Assembly: GCA_002317385.1 (NCBI GenBank)
Contig: DCJH01000027.1
Location: 1 to 26,763 of the forward strand
DNA: 26,763 nt
Source: Prevotella sp. UBA1705
Lineage (GTDB): Bacteria > Bacteroidota > Bacteroidia > Bacteroidales > Bacteroidaceae
Direction: 5' to 3'
Part shown: positions 9,756 through 16,968 of the stretch, in pieces
Layout of the letters: each line of letters begins with the position of its first letter
Numbering within the stretch: position 1 is the first letter of the stretch
Position numbers and translations under genes: made by a program
Notes under the pieces: model-generated
What the model was told of the DNA's origin: nothing
Seen by the model: the letters and a program-made list of their open reading frames with translations, nothing else
The model's database searches: none

Positions 9756-9913
9756 AGCATCGCCCAAAAGGCCTTCTCACGGCTTCGGAAGCCTTCTTCG
9801 ACAGCGAAAAACCATTTTTCTCCTATTCCGCTCAGTATCTTTAGGCCTTATTCCCGAAGTCTCCTCATTTTCCGATTTCCACGACTTCTGCTCAAAAATG
9901 CTGAATATTCTCA

Positions 9914-9959
9914 ACAAAAAAAATATGGAACCCACCTCGCGGAGAGGTAGATTCCATAT
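9914..9959 (-). terminator. Rho-independent terminator of the glycosyltransferase gene
   Basis: ATATGGAA (9923-9930) pairs with TTCCATAT (9952-9959), and ACCTC (9934-9938) with GAGGT (9944-9948). On the minus strand the hairpin runs into eight or more T residues (the plus-strand A-run ending near 9923). It lies about 65 nt after the stop of the minus-strand gene ending at 10025. Confidence 0.85.
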
Positions 9960-10024
9960 CTCAATAGTCTGCTGTCTCATGCCCGGCGAGCCCGCTTGCC
10001 AACGGCAGCGGGGCGGGAAGGGGC

Positions 10025-11479
10025 TTAGTAGGCGTTCTTGTCGTGGATGAATACCGACTTGGTGGTCATCCAGATAATCCTGAAATCGAGCCAGAGACTC
10101 CAGTTTTCGATATACCATATGTCGCGTTTCACGCGCTCTTCCATCTGCCACAGTTCCTGCGTCTCGCCGCGGAATCCGGTAACCTGCGCCCATCCGGTGA
10201 TGCCCGGCTTACAGAAATGGCGCACCATATACTTGTCGATGAGCTTGCCGTAGACCTCGGTGTGATGGAGCATATGCGGGCGTGGACCCACAATGCTCAT
10301 CTCGCCGCGCAGCACATTGAAGAACTGGGGCAGCTCATCTATATTGGCTTTGCGCATGAAATTGCCGAAGGGGAACTTGCGCGGGTCGTCCTTGGTGGCC
10401 TGAACATTGTCGGAATCCTTGTTCACGTGCATCGAACGAAACTTGTAGCAATAGAACGTGGTGCCGTCGAGACCCGTGCGCCCCTGGCGGAAGAAGATGG
10501 GGCCGGGGCTCTGCAGCTTGATGATGATGCCCACAACAGCCGTGATGGGCAGGAGGAAGATACACACGAAGAGCGAGCCCAGAATGTCGAACACGCGCTT
10601 GATGATGCGGTTCACGGGCTTGATGAGCGGCTCGCAGTGGTTGGTGAACACCGTGTAGTCGCCGAAACGCTGCATCTTGAGGTTCATCTCATAGTCCTCG
10701 AAGATACGCGGCACGTAGAAAAATCTGATCACACTTTTGTCGCACGAGCGCATGATGCGCATCACCTGGTCGCCCTCGTCGTGGGGAAGGCTGCAGAAAA
10801 CCTCATTGATAGCAATCTCACTCAGGGGGTTAGAGTCCCACTCGTCGAGCCTGGCATTGAGGTCCTTCATATTGCCCAGTCGTTTCAACTCGGCAGGACA
10901 GTTGGCAATGGGCTGGTCGGCGAAGTAGCCCAGCACACGGTATCCCACGGCGGCCGACATGGTAAACTCGTTGTAGAGACGCAGCAGGGCCGGGTCACTA
11001 CCCACCATGAGTATGGTCTGCGAGTTGCGCCCGTGGATGCGCAGATACTTCAGCGCCCAGAGTTCGAACACACGCGAGAGGATGATTACAGAGTAGAGGC
11101 TCACGCCGAAGATAACGGTGTATCTGAAAAATCCTGTTCCGTCGGAGATCAGTCGCAGCAAAAGGAACATCAATACCACCTGCATGCCCACGAGTTTGCA
11201 TGTGTTGAACACCACCGAACGGAACTTCACCAGTCGGCGCTGCACAATGGTGTGGAAGAAATATTCGGCTACAAGCATGGCGAAATTCATCACCAGCACG
11301 GAGAATTTCGTATATTCGACGATATACTTGGGCACATCCGGCCCCAGTATCATGTTGAGTACCAGGAACAATAGGTTGAGCAATACGAAGTCGAAAATAA
11401 ATACCGACGCCTTCACATACTCGCTACCATTGTGTCCTCTCCTTTCTTTAAAACTCTCTGAACTATTACTCTGTACCAT
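10025..11479 (-). CDS. Polyprenyl-phosphate hexose-1-phosphate transferase (WcaJ/WbaP type)
   Basis: This 484-residue inner-membrane enzyme would start a glycan repeat unit by moving a hexose-1-phosphate from a nucleotide sugar to undecaprenyl phosphate. Several N-terminal hydrophobic segments (about 22-45, 58-75, 95-112, 117-138) precede a CoA-binding-like cytoplasmic domain (TILMVGSDPALLRLY, 155-169). The transferase domain begins near 293 (KRVFDILGSL, one hydrophobic segment to 320). Its hallmark motifs are SPGPIFFRQGRTG (324-336), YKFRSMH (345-351), the DELPQFFNVLRGEMSIVGPRP stretch (381-401) and KPGITGWAQV (424-433). It stands alone on this strand, with a terminator behind it and a divergent membrane-protein gene ahead. 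A Wzx-like flippase sits 1.6 kb away. The sugar is not readable from sequence; glucose or galactose phosphate is usual for the family. Confidence 0.92.
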   Translation of the reverse strand: MVQSNSSESFKERRGHNGSEYVKASVFIFDFVLLNLLFLVLNMILGPDVPKYIVEYTKFSVLVMNFAMLVAEYFFHTIVQRRLVKFRSVVFNTCKLVGMQVVLMFLLLRLISDGTGFFRYTVIFGVSLYSVIILSRVFELWALKYLRIHGRNSQTILMVGSDPALLRLYNEFTMSAAVGYRVLGYFADQPIANCPAELKRLGNMKDLNARLDEWDSNPLSEIAINEVFCSLPHDEGDQVMRIMRSCDKSVIRFFYVPRIFEDYEMNLKMQRFGDYTVFTNHCEPLIKPVNRIIKRVFDILGSLFVCIFLLPITAVVGIIIKLQSPGPIFFRQGRTGLDGTTFYCYKFRSMHVNKDSDNVQATKDDPRKFPFGNFMRKANIDELPQFFNVLRGEMSIVGPRPHMLHHTEVYGKLIDKYMVRHFCKPGITGWAQVTGFRGETQELWQMEERVKRDIWYIENWSLWLDFRIIWMTTKSVFIHDKNAY

Positions 11480-11618
11480 TTATAACGCATTGTTGTTCTT
11501 AGTAAAACACGTAGATTAGTCCAGCCAAAATACTTGACAACTCTCTATGAGGGCGGGCTCGAATCTGTGTGTTTGTCAAAAAGTAGCTCGTAAAATTAGG
11601 CATTATTTCCCGAACAAG

Positions 11619-11626
11619 CAAAGTTA
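11619..11626 (-). promoter_or_regulatory. -7 box of the glycosyltransferase gene (divergent promoter)
   Basis: The plus-strand CAAAGTTA reads TAACTTTG on the minus strand, an exact TAnnTTTG match. It would give a long leader of roughly 130 nt before the start at 11479. No clear -33 box is visible upstream of it. Confidence 0.5.
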
Positions 11627-11661
11627 AATGGTAAAAAAAACATTCATTAAGAAGGATTTTC

Positions 11662-11693
11662 TTTGTTTTGAAACTGAATTAATGCTAACTTTG
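11662..11693 (+). promoter_or_regulatory. Consensus promoter that abuts a start codon
   Basis: TTTG at 11662-11665 and TAACTTTG at 11686-11693 are both exact and separated by 20 nt, the preferred spacing. The ATG at 11702 lies only 8 nt after the -7 box, so the transcript would be leaderless or nearly so. Confidence 0.65.
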
Positions 11694-11701
11694 CAATCTA
11701 T

Positions 11702-12931
11702 ATGGTACTGAATTATATTTGGATAGCGTTTTTTCTCATTGCCTTTGTCTTTGGTTTCATCCAGCTGTGCATGGGCGATGCCACCATCTTTCAGAAGATA
11801 GTGGACTCCACTTTCGATACATCCAAGACCGCCTTTGAGACCTCGCTGGGGCTCACCGGCGTGCTGGCCCTGTGGTTGGGAATCATGAAAATAGGCGAGA
11901 AGGCGGGCGTAGTCAATGTGCTGGCGCGCGTGTTGAGCCCGGTATTCACCAAGCTCTTCCCCGACATTCCCAAGAATCATCCGGCCATGGGCTCCATTTT
12001 CATGAACATTGCATCTAATATGCTCGGGCTCGACAATGCCGCCACGCCCACCGGTCTCAAGGCCATGGCACAGATGCAGGAGCTCAATCCGCGCAAGGAC
12101 ACGGCCACCAACCCGATGATTATGTTCCTCGTGCTCAACACGTCGGGCCTTACCATCATTCCCACCACCATCCTGGCGTTTCGCGCCTCCTACGGTGCCG
12201 CCACCCCGACCGATGTCTTCATCCCCATCCTCCTGGCCACCACGGTAGCCACGCTGGCCGGAATCATCATCACTGCCCTATGGCAGCGCATCAACCTGAT
12301 GCAGCCGGCGCTCCTCGGATTGATAGCTGGCATGATAGCCTTCGTGGGCGCCATTATCTGGGGTTTCGGGCAAATGGACAAGGATACCATGGCCACGGTG
12401 ACGTCGCTGGCCAGCAACCTCATCCTCTTCTCGGTCATTGTGCTGTTTGTGCTGGCCGGATTTATCCGCAAGATCAATGTCTACGATGCCTTCGTCGAGG
12501 GCGCCAAGGAAGGCTTCACCACAGCCGTCCGCATCATTCCCTACCTGGTAGCCATCCTCGTGGCGGTGGGCGTGTTCCGCGCCTCGGGGGCCATGGACAT
12601 GCTCGTAGACGGCATTGCCTGGACGGTGAAGCAGTGCGGACTCAACACCGACTTCGTGGGCGCCCTGCCCACAGCCTTCATGAAGCCCCTCTCGGGTAGC
12701 GGAGCGCGTGGCCTGATGCTGGAGGCGATGAAGAACTATGGTCCCGACAGTTTCGTGGGCAGGCTGAGTTGCATCTTCCAGGGCAGCACCGACACCACTT
12801 TCTATATACTTGCCGTCTACTTCGGTAGCGTGAGTGTGAAGTTCACCCGCCACGCCGTGGCCTGCGGTTTGCTGGCCGACCTCATCGGCAGCATTGCCGC
12901 CATTGCCATCGCCTATATCTTCTTCGGGTAA
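11702..12931 (+). CDS. Fused SpmA-SpmB nucleoside-recognition (Gate) membrane protein
   Basis: This is a polytopic membrane protein of 409 residues, mostly hydrophobic helices. The N-terminal half resembles spore maturation protein A (GLTGVLALWLGIMKIGEKAGVV; GSIFMNIASNMLGLDNAATPTGLKAM). The C-terminal half resembles SpmB (EGFTTAVRIIPYLVAILVAVGVFRASGAMD; LPTAFMKPLSGSGARGLM; GSTDTTFYILAVYFGSV). Each half carries one nucleoside-recognition/Gate domain. In Bacillus the two proteins are separate and act in spore core dehydration; Bacteroidales do not sporulate, so the role here is a probable transporter of unknown substrate. The start at 11702 is preferred because the next Met would remove the first helix, even though it lies just 8 nt from the promoter. 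The flippase gene follows after 149 nt. Confidence 0.85.
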   Translation: MVLNYIWIAFFLIAFVFGFIQLCMGDATIFQKIVDSTFDTSKTAFETSLGLTGVLALWLGIMKIGEKAGVVNVLARVLSPVFTKLFPDIPKNHPAMGSIFMNIASNMLGLDNAATPTGLKAMAQMQELNPRKDTATNPMIMFLVLNTSGLTIIPTTILAFRASYGAATPTDVFIPILLATTVATLAGIIITALWQRINLMQPALLGLIAGMIAFVGAIIWGFGQMDKDTMATVTSLASNLILFSVIVLFVLAGFIRKINVYDAFVEGAKEGFTTAVRIIPYLVAILVAVGVFRASGAMDMLVDGIAWTVKQCGLNTDFVGALPTAFMKPLSGSGARGLMLEAMKNYGPDSFVGRLSCIFQGSTDTTFYILAVYFGSVSVKFTRHAVACGLLADLIGSIAAIAIAYIFFG

Positions 12932-13043
12932 GAGAGAAGCCAAGAGGATAGGCAGCATAAGATAGATTTCAATAGGATATAATAAGATAAGATTGGAACG
13001 GGAGCACTGAGAGGGAGGTGCGGCAGGTGCTGCCAAGCCCAAG

Positions 13044-13071
13044 TTCAATGCTCCATGTTCAAAGTTCAAAG
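13044..13071 (+). repeat. Four-copy 7-bp tandem repeat before the flippase start
   Basis: Units TTCAATG, CTCCATG, TTCAAAG and TTCAAAG follow each other in exact 7-nt register and end 9 nt before the ATG at 13081. Similar heptad repeats stand at 22551-22578 and 25177-25204. Confidence 0.7.
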
Positions 13072-13080
13072 TATTCAAGC

Positions 13081-14574
13081 ATGGCCAATTTAAAATCACT
13101 CGTCAAAGATACAGCCATCTACGGCATCAGCAGCATTGCCGGAAGATTTGTCAACTACCTGCTCGTGCCCATCCAGACAGCGGCTTGGGCAGCGTCGGGC
13201 GGGCAGTATGGTGTGGTGACCAACGTATATGCCTACACGGCGTTGCTACTCGTGATCCTCACCTATGGTATGGAAACCACCTTCTTCCGCTATGCCAACA
13301 AGACCGAGGAAAACCCTCTGACCGTCTACACCACCACGCTCATCGCAGTGGGAACAACGTCGCTGATGTTCATCGTTGCGGTGCTGGCGTTTCTCCATCC
13401 GCTGTCATCGTTCATGGGATATGCCGACCATCCGGATTGGGTGGCGGTGATGTTTGTCTGCGTGGCCATAGACGCGTTCAAGTGTATTCCCTTTGCTTAC
13501 CTGCGCTACAAGAAGAGACCCATCAAGTTTGCCACCATCCAGCTGGCCAATATCCTGCTCAATGTGCTGCTCAACCTCGTCTATCTCTTCGCCCTGCCCG
13601 CGCTGAAGCTCAACCCCTTCGGGCTCTACGACGAGAAGTTTACGCTGGATGTGGGCATGGTGTTCTACATCAACCTGGTGTGTACGGCACTTGTCACGCT
13701 GATGTTCTGGAAGGAACTCTTCGGATTTCGCTATCGCTTCGACAAGCAGTTGCTGCGCCGCATGCTCAGCTACTCGTGGCCGTTGCTCATCCTCGGCATC
13801 GCCGGCATCCTCAATCAGACGTTCGATAAGATAGCCTTCCCATTCCTCTACCACGGCGCCAACGCCAAGGCCGAGCTGGGAGTATATGGTGCGACAGTGA
13901 AGATTGCGATGATCATGGCCATGATTACGCAGGCGTTCCGCTACGCCTACGAGCCGTTTGTGTTTGGCAAAGCCAAGGACAAGGACAACCGCGAGACCTA
14001 CGCCAAGGCCATGAAGTTCTTTATTGTCTTCACGTTGCTGGCCTTCCTCGTGGTGGTGGGCTACATGGACGTGCTGCGATATATCATCCGCAACCACGAC
14101 TACTGGGCCGGACTGCGCGTGGTGCCCATCGTCATGGCAGCCGAAATCATGATGGGTGTCTACTTCAACCTGTCGTTCTGGTATAAGCTCATCGACCGAA
14201 CCATCTGGGGAGCCTACTTCAGCGGCATCGGCTGCGTGGTACTCATCGCAGTGAATGTCATCTTCGTGCCGCAGTATAGCTATATGGCTTGCGCCTGGGG
14301 AGGGTTCGCAGGATACGGCACTGCCATGCTTCTGAGCTACTTTGTAGGCCAGAAATACTATCCCATCAACTATCCCATCAAAGACATCATGGCCTATGTC
14401 GCCCTGGCGTTCGTGCTCACCCTGGGTATGCTGGCGGCCAACAAATACCTCGGTGGCGCTGCCGCCATCGGCGTAAACACCCTGCTCGGGCTTGTCTTTG
14501 TGGCCTATCTCGTGAAGAAAGACTTCCCTCTGAGTAGCCTTCCCGTTATTGGTAAGAAATTCAAGAAATCCTAA
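13081..14574 (+). CDS. Wzx-like polysaccharide flippase (MOP superfamily)
   Basis: This 497-residue integral membrane protein is expected to flip lipid-linked oligosaccharides across the inner membrane. The N-terminus MANLKSLVKDTAIYGISSIAGRF, with helices through LLVPIQTAAW, is typical of oligosaccharide flippases. About 12-14 hydrophobic segments alternate with basic loops (for example YLRYKKRPIKFATIQLANILLN and RMLSYSWPLLILGIAGILNQTFDKI). The start at 13081 is chosen because a possible earlier ATG at 13018 would add 21 residues encoded largely by a 7-bp repeat. It ends 11 nt before the S46 peptidase gene, so the two may be cotranscribed. Its partner is plausibly the sugar-phosphate transferase on the opposite strand. 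The exact substrate is unknown. Confidence 0.85.
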   Translation: MANLKSLVKDTAIYGISSIAGRFVNYLLVPIQTAAWAASGGQYGVVTNVYAYTALLLVILTYGMETTFFRYANKTEENPLTVYTTTLIAVGTTSLMFIVAVLAFLHPLSSFMGYADHPDWVAVMFVCVAIDAFKCIPFAYLRYKKRPIKFATIQLANILLNVLLNLVYLFALPALKLNPFGLYDEKFTLDVGMVFYINLVCTALVTLMFWKELFGFRYRFDKQLLRRMLSYSWPLLILGIAGILNQTFDKIAFPFLYHGANAKAELGVYGATVKIAMIMAMITQAFRYAYEPFVFGKAKDKDNRETYAKAMKFFIVFTLLAFLVVVGYMDVLRYIIRNHDYWAGLRVVPIVMAAEIMMGVYFNLSFWYKLIDRTIWGAYFSGIGCVVLIAVNVIFVPQYSYMACAWGGFAGYGTAMLLSYFVGQKYYPINYPIKDIMAYVALAFVLTLGMLAANKYLGGAAAIGVNTLLGLVFVAYLVKKDFPLSSLPVIGKKFKKS

Positions 14575-14585
14575 ACATTCAATCT

Positions 14586-16721
14586 ATGATACACCATCGT
14601 TTCATGAAGGCAATGGCCTTCTTACCCTTTTACCTTTTTACCTTTTTACCCTTGCATGCCGACGAAGGCATGTGGACGCTCTACGACCTCCCCGCCGCGG
14701 TCTACAACCAGATGCAGGCAGAGGGTTTTCAGCTGCCCTACAACGACCTCTACTATGGTCCGCAGGCCGTAAAGAACGCCGTTGTGAACTTCTCCGGCTA
14801 CTGTTCGGGCGTTGTTGTCAGTCCCGACGGACTGGTATTCACCAACCATCACTGCGGTTTTGAGGCCATTCGCTCCCATTCTACCGTGGAGCACGACTAC
14901 ATGTTGAACGGCTTTTACGCCAAGACCTATGAGGAGGAACTGCCCAATGAGGATATGTTCGTGTCGTTCATGGTGAGCCAAGAGGATGTGACCGCCCGCT
15001 TAGAGCGACTCGGCCTCAACCGACTTGGCACCGAAGGCAAGGAGCAACTCATCGACTCGCTGCAGAATGCAATGACTGATTCGATCAAGAAGATAGACTC
15101 CACGCTCCACATCGACATAGACGCGTTCTACGAAGGCAATAAGTATTATGCCACCACCTACCAGGATTTCACCGACCTCCGACTGGTGTTCACCGTGCCG
15201 AAGAGCATGGGAAAGTATGGCGGCGAGACCGACAACTGGATGTGGCCGCGCCAAACCTGCGACTTCTCAGTATTCCGCATCTATGCCAATCCGAAGACCA
15301 ACGGCCCCGCCGACTACTCCAAGGACAACGTTCCCTACCATCCCAAGCACTGGGCTCCGGTGTCGTTGCAGGGCTATAAGCCCGGCGACTTCGCCATGAC
15401 GATGGGTTATCCCGGCTCCACGAGCCGCTACCTGTCGAGCTATGGCATCGAGGAGCGCTACATGGAAAATGCCATTCGTGCCCAGGCACGCGGCGTGAAG
15501 CAGGACGTGATGACCAAGCACATGAGGGCTTCGGAGGCCGTTCGCATCAAATATGACAGCAAATTTGCCAACAGTGCCAACTATTGGAAGAACTCCATCG
15601 GTATGAACAAGTGTATCGACTCCATCGGACTCATCCAGCAGAAGCGCGACTTCGAGCGACAGATACAAGCCTACGTCGACTCCACGGGCTACCTGCGCGA
15701 CAGCCTCAACTTCCCCCTGATGAAGCGACTCTATGCCGAGAGCAGCCGGAACGTGCACGATTTGATGTATCTCCGCGAGAGTTTCCACCGCACAAACGTA
15801 TTCACCACCCGTGCCATGGCCGGCTACGAGCACATGGATATCCATGGACCGAAGGCCAAACCAGGCAAGCAATACATTGTCTATAAGGACAATCAGGAGA
15901 CATGGGACGAGGCTTTGGACAAGGAAGTGCTGGCTACTGCCCTGAAGAACTATAAGGAGCACGTGCAGGACAAGGCCAGTCTGCCCTCGATATACAAGAC
16001 CATCCAGACCAAGTATAACAACAACTACACCCGCTATGTGAACGATATCTGGGCCCGAAGCCTGCTCATGAAGACCGGCAAGCGCATCTACTTCAACACC
16101 AAGGCCTACAAGAACGACCCGGGTGTGCGCCTCGGCAAGGAGCTGAGCACCATCATGAAGGACTATCTCAAGCGCCAGCTCGCCGTAGAGGACAGCATTG
16201 CAGACCAGGAGAAATACCTCTGCGCTGCCAAGCTGCGCATGGAGCAAGACATGCCCCACTATAGCGATGCCAACTTCACCATGCGCCTGAGCTACGGTCA
16301 GGTGGGCGGCTACGACCTTGGCGGAAAGCCCTCGGGCTACTACACAGAGGCTGGAAGCATGGTGGAGAAGATGGAGCGCGGAGAGCGTGGAGAGATAGAC
16401 TATCAGGCCGAGCCCATCATGAAGCAGCTCCTCTCGGCCAAGGACTTCACCCCGTATGGCGACAAGACCACCGACAAGATGCACCTCTGCCTGCTCACCA
16501 ACAACGACATCACCGGCGGAAACAGCGGCTCTCCCCTCTTCGACGGGCAGGGACGCCTCATCGGACTGGCTTTCGACGGCAACTGGGACAGCCTCTCTTC
16601 CGACATCAACTTCGACAAACACCTGGCCCGTACCATCAGCGTAGACATCCGTTACGTGCTCTATATGATGGACAAATGGGGCCACGCCGACCGCCTCATC
16701 CAGGAGATCGGAGCCAAATAA
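14586..16721 (+). CDS. Family S46 dipeptidyl-peptidase, DPP7-like
   Basis: This is a secreted or periplasmic serine exopeptidase that removes dipeptides from peptide N-termini, feeding amino-acid catabolism. It has 711 residues, the usual family size. A signal peptide ends at LHA and the mature protein starts DEGMW, the family's standard N-terminus. The catalytic triad is His89 (TNHHCGFEA), Asp216 (GGETDNWMWPR) and Ser647 (GGNSGSPLF). Gly665, 18 residues after the serine, occupies the S1-pocket position. Glycine there is known for DPP7 (hydrophobic P1), arginine for DPP11 (Asp/Glu P1), so hydrophobic specificity is inferred. The signal-peptide core is encoded by an 8-bp tandem repeat (14624-14653). 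An alternative start, Met7 at 14604 (MKAMAF), is equally plausible. The gene follows the flippase by 11 nt. Confidence 0.93.
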   Translation: MIHHRFMKAMAFLPFYLFTFLPLHADEGMWTLYDLPAAVYNQMQAEGFQLPYNDLYYGPQAVKNAVVNFSGYCSGVVVSPDGLVFTNHHCGFEAIRSHSTVEHDYMLNGFYAKTYEEELPNEDMFVSFMVSQEDVTARLERLGLNRLGTEGKEQLIDSLQNAMTDSIKKIDSTLHIDIDAFYEGNKYYATTYQDFTDLRLVFTVPKSMGKYGGETDNWMWPRQTCDFSVFRIYANPKTNGPADYSKDNVPYHPKHWAPVSLQGYKPGDFAMTMGYPGSTSRYLSSYGIEERYMENAIRAQARGVKQDVMTKHMRASEAVRIKYDSKFANSANYWKNSIGMNKCIDSIGLIQQKRDFERQIQAYVDSTGYLRDSLNFPLMKRLYAESSRNVHDLMYLRESFHRTNVFTTRAMAGYEHMDIHGPKAKPGKQYIVYKDNQETWDEALDKEVLATALKNYKEHVQDKASLPSIYKTIQTKYNNNYTRYVNDIWARSLLMKTGKRIYFNTKAYKNDPGVRLGKELSTIMKDYLKRQLAVEDSIADQEKYLCAAKLRMEQDMPHYSDANFTMRLSYGQVGGYDLGGKPSGYYTEAGSMVEKMERGERGEIDYQAEPIMKQLLSAKDFTPYGDKTTDKMHLCLLTNNDITGGNSGSPLFDGQGRLIGLAFDGNWDSLSSDINFDKHLARTISVDIRYVLYMMDKWGHADRLIQEIGAK
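14624..14653 (+). repeat. 8-bp tandem repeat inside the S46 peptidase signal-peptide region
   Basis: Units ACCCTTTT, ACCTTTTT, ACCTTTTT and ACCCTT start at 14624, 14632, 14640 and 14648, which is 3.75 copies. They encode most of the hydrophobic stretch LPFYLFTFLPL. Eight is not a multiple of three, so gain or loss of one unit would shift frame. Confidence 0.75.
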
Positions 16722-16758
16722 TCAGGGCATCGCCCAGCGGCAACTGCCTTTTCTCGAT

Positions 16759-16799
16759 GGTTCCAAGGCCTGGGGACAACGTTTCCGAGCCTTGGAACC
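16759..16799 (+). terminator. Hairpin downstream of the S46 peptidase gene
   Basis: GGTTCCAAGGC (16759-16769) pairs perfectly with GCCTTGGAACC (16789-16799) around a 19-nt loop, 38 nt after the stop. Only a poor T-tract follows, so terminator function is tentative. Confidence 0.45.
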
Positions 16800-16862
16800 G
16801 TTGGTTTCAGGCAATGGAAACATCCCGTCGACCATGCTTTTTGCACACGGAACGACGGAAAC

Positions 16863-16878
16863 GTGCAAACGATTGCAC
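16863..16878. promoter_or_regulatory. LacI-type operator-like palindrome 1 upstream of the alpha-amylase
   Basis: GTGCAAACGATTGCAC has perfect 6-nt arms (GTGCAA/TTGCAC) around a central ACGA with a CG core. This is the general form of LacI-family operators, including maltose-type regulators. It lies about 54 nt upstream of the -7 box. No LacI-family gene is in the window. Confidence 0.55.
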
Positions 16879-16906
16879 TTTAATAAACGTCAAATGATAT
16901 AGGTCA

Positions 16907-16920
16907 AGCAATCGATTGTC
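16907..16920. promoter_or_regulatory. LacI-type operator-like palindrome 2 overlapping the -33 region of the alpha-amylase
   Basis: The palindrome CAATCGATTG (16909-16918) sits in AGCAATCGATTGTC. It shares GCAAnCGATTG with palindrome 1, and their centres are 43 nt apart, near four helical turns. It covers the place where the -33 element should lie, so binding could block the polymerase. Confidence 0.5.
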
Positions 16921-16932
16921 CTCACTTTGTCG

Positions 16933-16940
16933 TATCTTCG
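16933..16940 (+). promoter_or_regulatory. -7 box of the alpha-amylase gene
   Basis: TATCTTCG differs from TAnnTTTG at one base. The start codon at 16969 follows after 28 nt. A well-spaced TTTG at -33 is absent, which fits a regulated promoter. Confidence 0.5.
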
Positions 16941-16968
16941 CCACAGATATAAACTAAAGACTCATGCA

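Larger units (their letters stand above)
9389..10024. other. 636-nt non-coding gap between convergent genes
   Basis: No convincing gene is seen. The gap holds a GC-rich hairpin (9460-9498), a small hairpin AAAATC-acc-GATTTT (9609-9623), a two-copy 22-bp-period repeat (9672-9709), a 14-bp perfect-stem hairpin (9721-9755) and the terminator of the minus-strand glycosyltransferase (9914-9959). A 94-codon plus-strand frame starting at 9666 runs through these repeats and hairpins and has no recognisable protein features. Confidence 0.7.

Noticed and set aside
9666..9950. Possible 94-residue protein in the gap after the DUF1680 gene
   Set aside because: The frame runs through a 22-bp repeat, a perfect hairpin and a terminator on the other strand, and its translation shows no family features.
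10043..11374. 443-codon plus-strand open frame opposite the sugar-phosphate transferase
   Set aside because: The minus-strand gene carries all family motifs; the plus-strand product is His/Glu/Val-rich and featureless, a codon-bias shadow.
13018..13080. Upstream ATG for the flippase
   Set aside because: The added 21 residues come largely from a 7-bp tandem repeat and have no family counterpart.
15267..16685. 472-codon minus-strand open frame opposite the S46 peptidase
   Set aside because: Antisense to a gene with an intact catalytic triad; no domain or promoter supports it.
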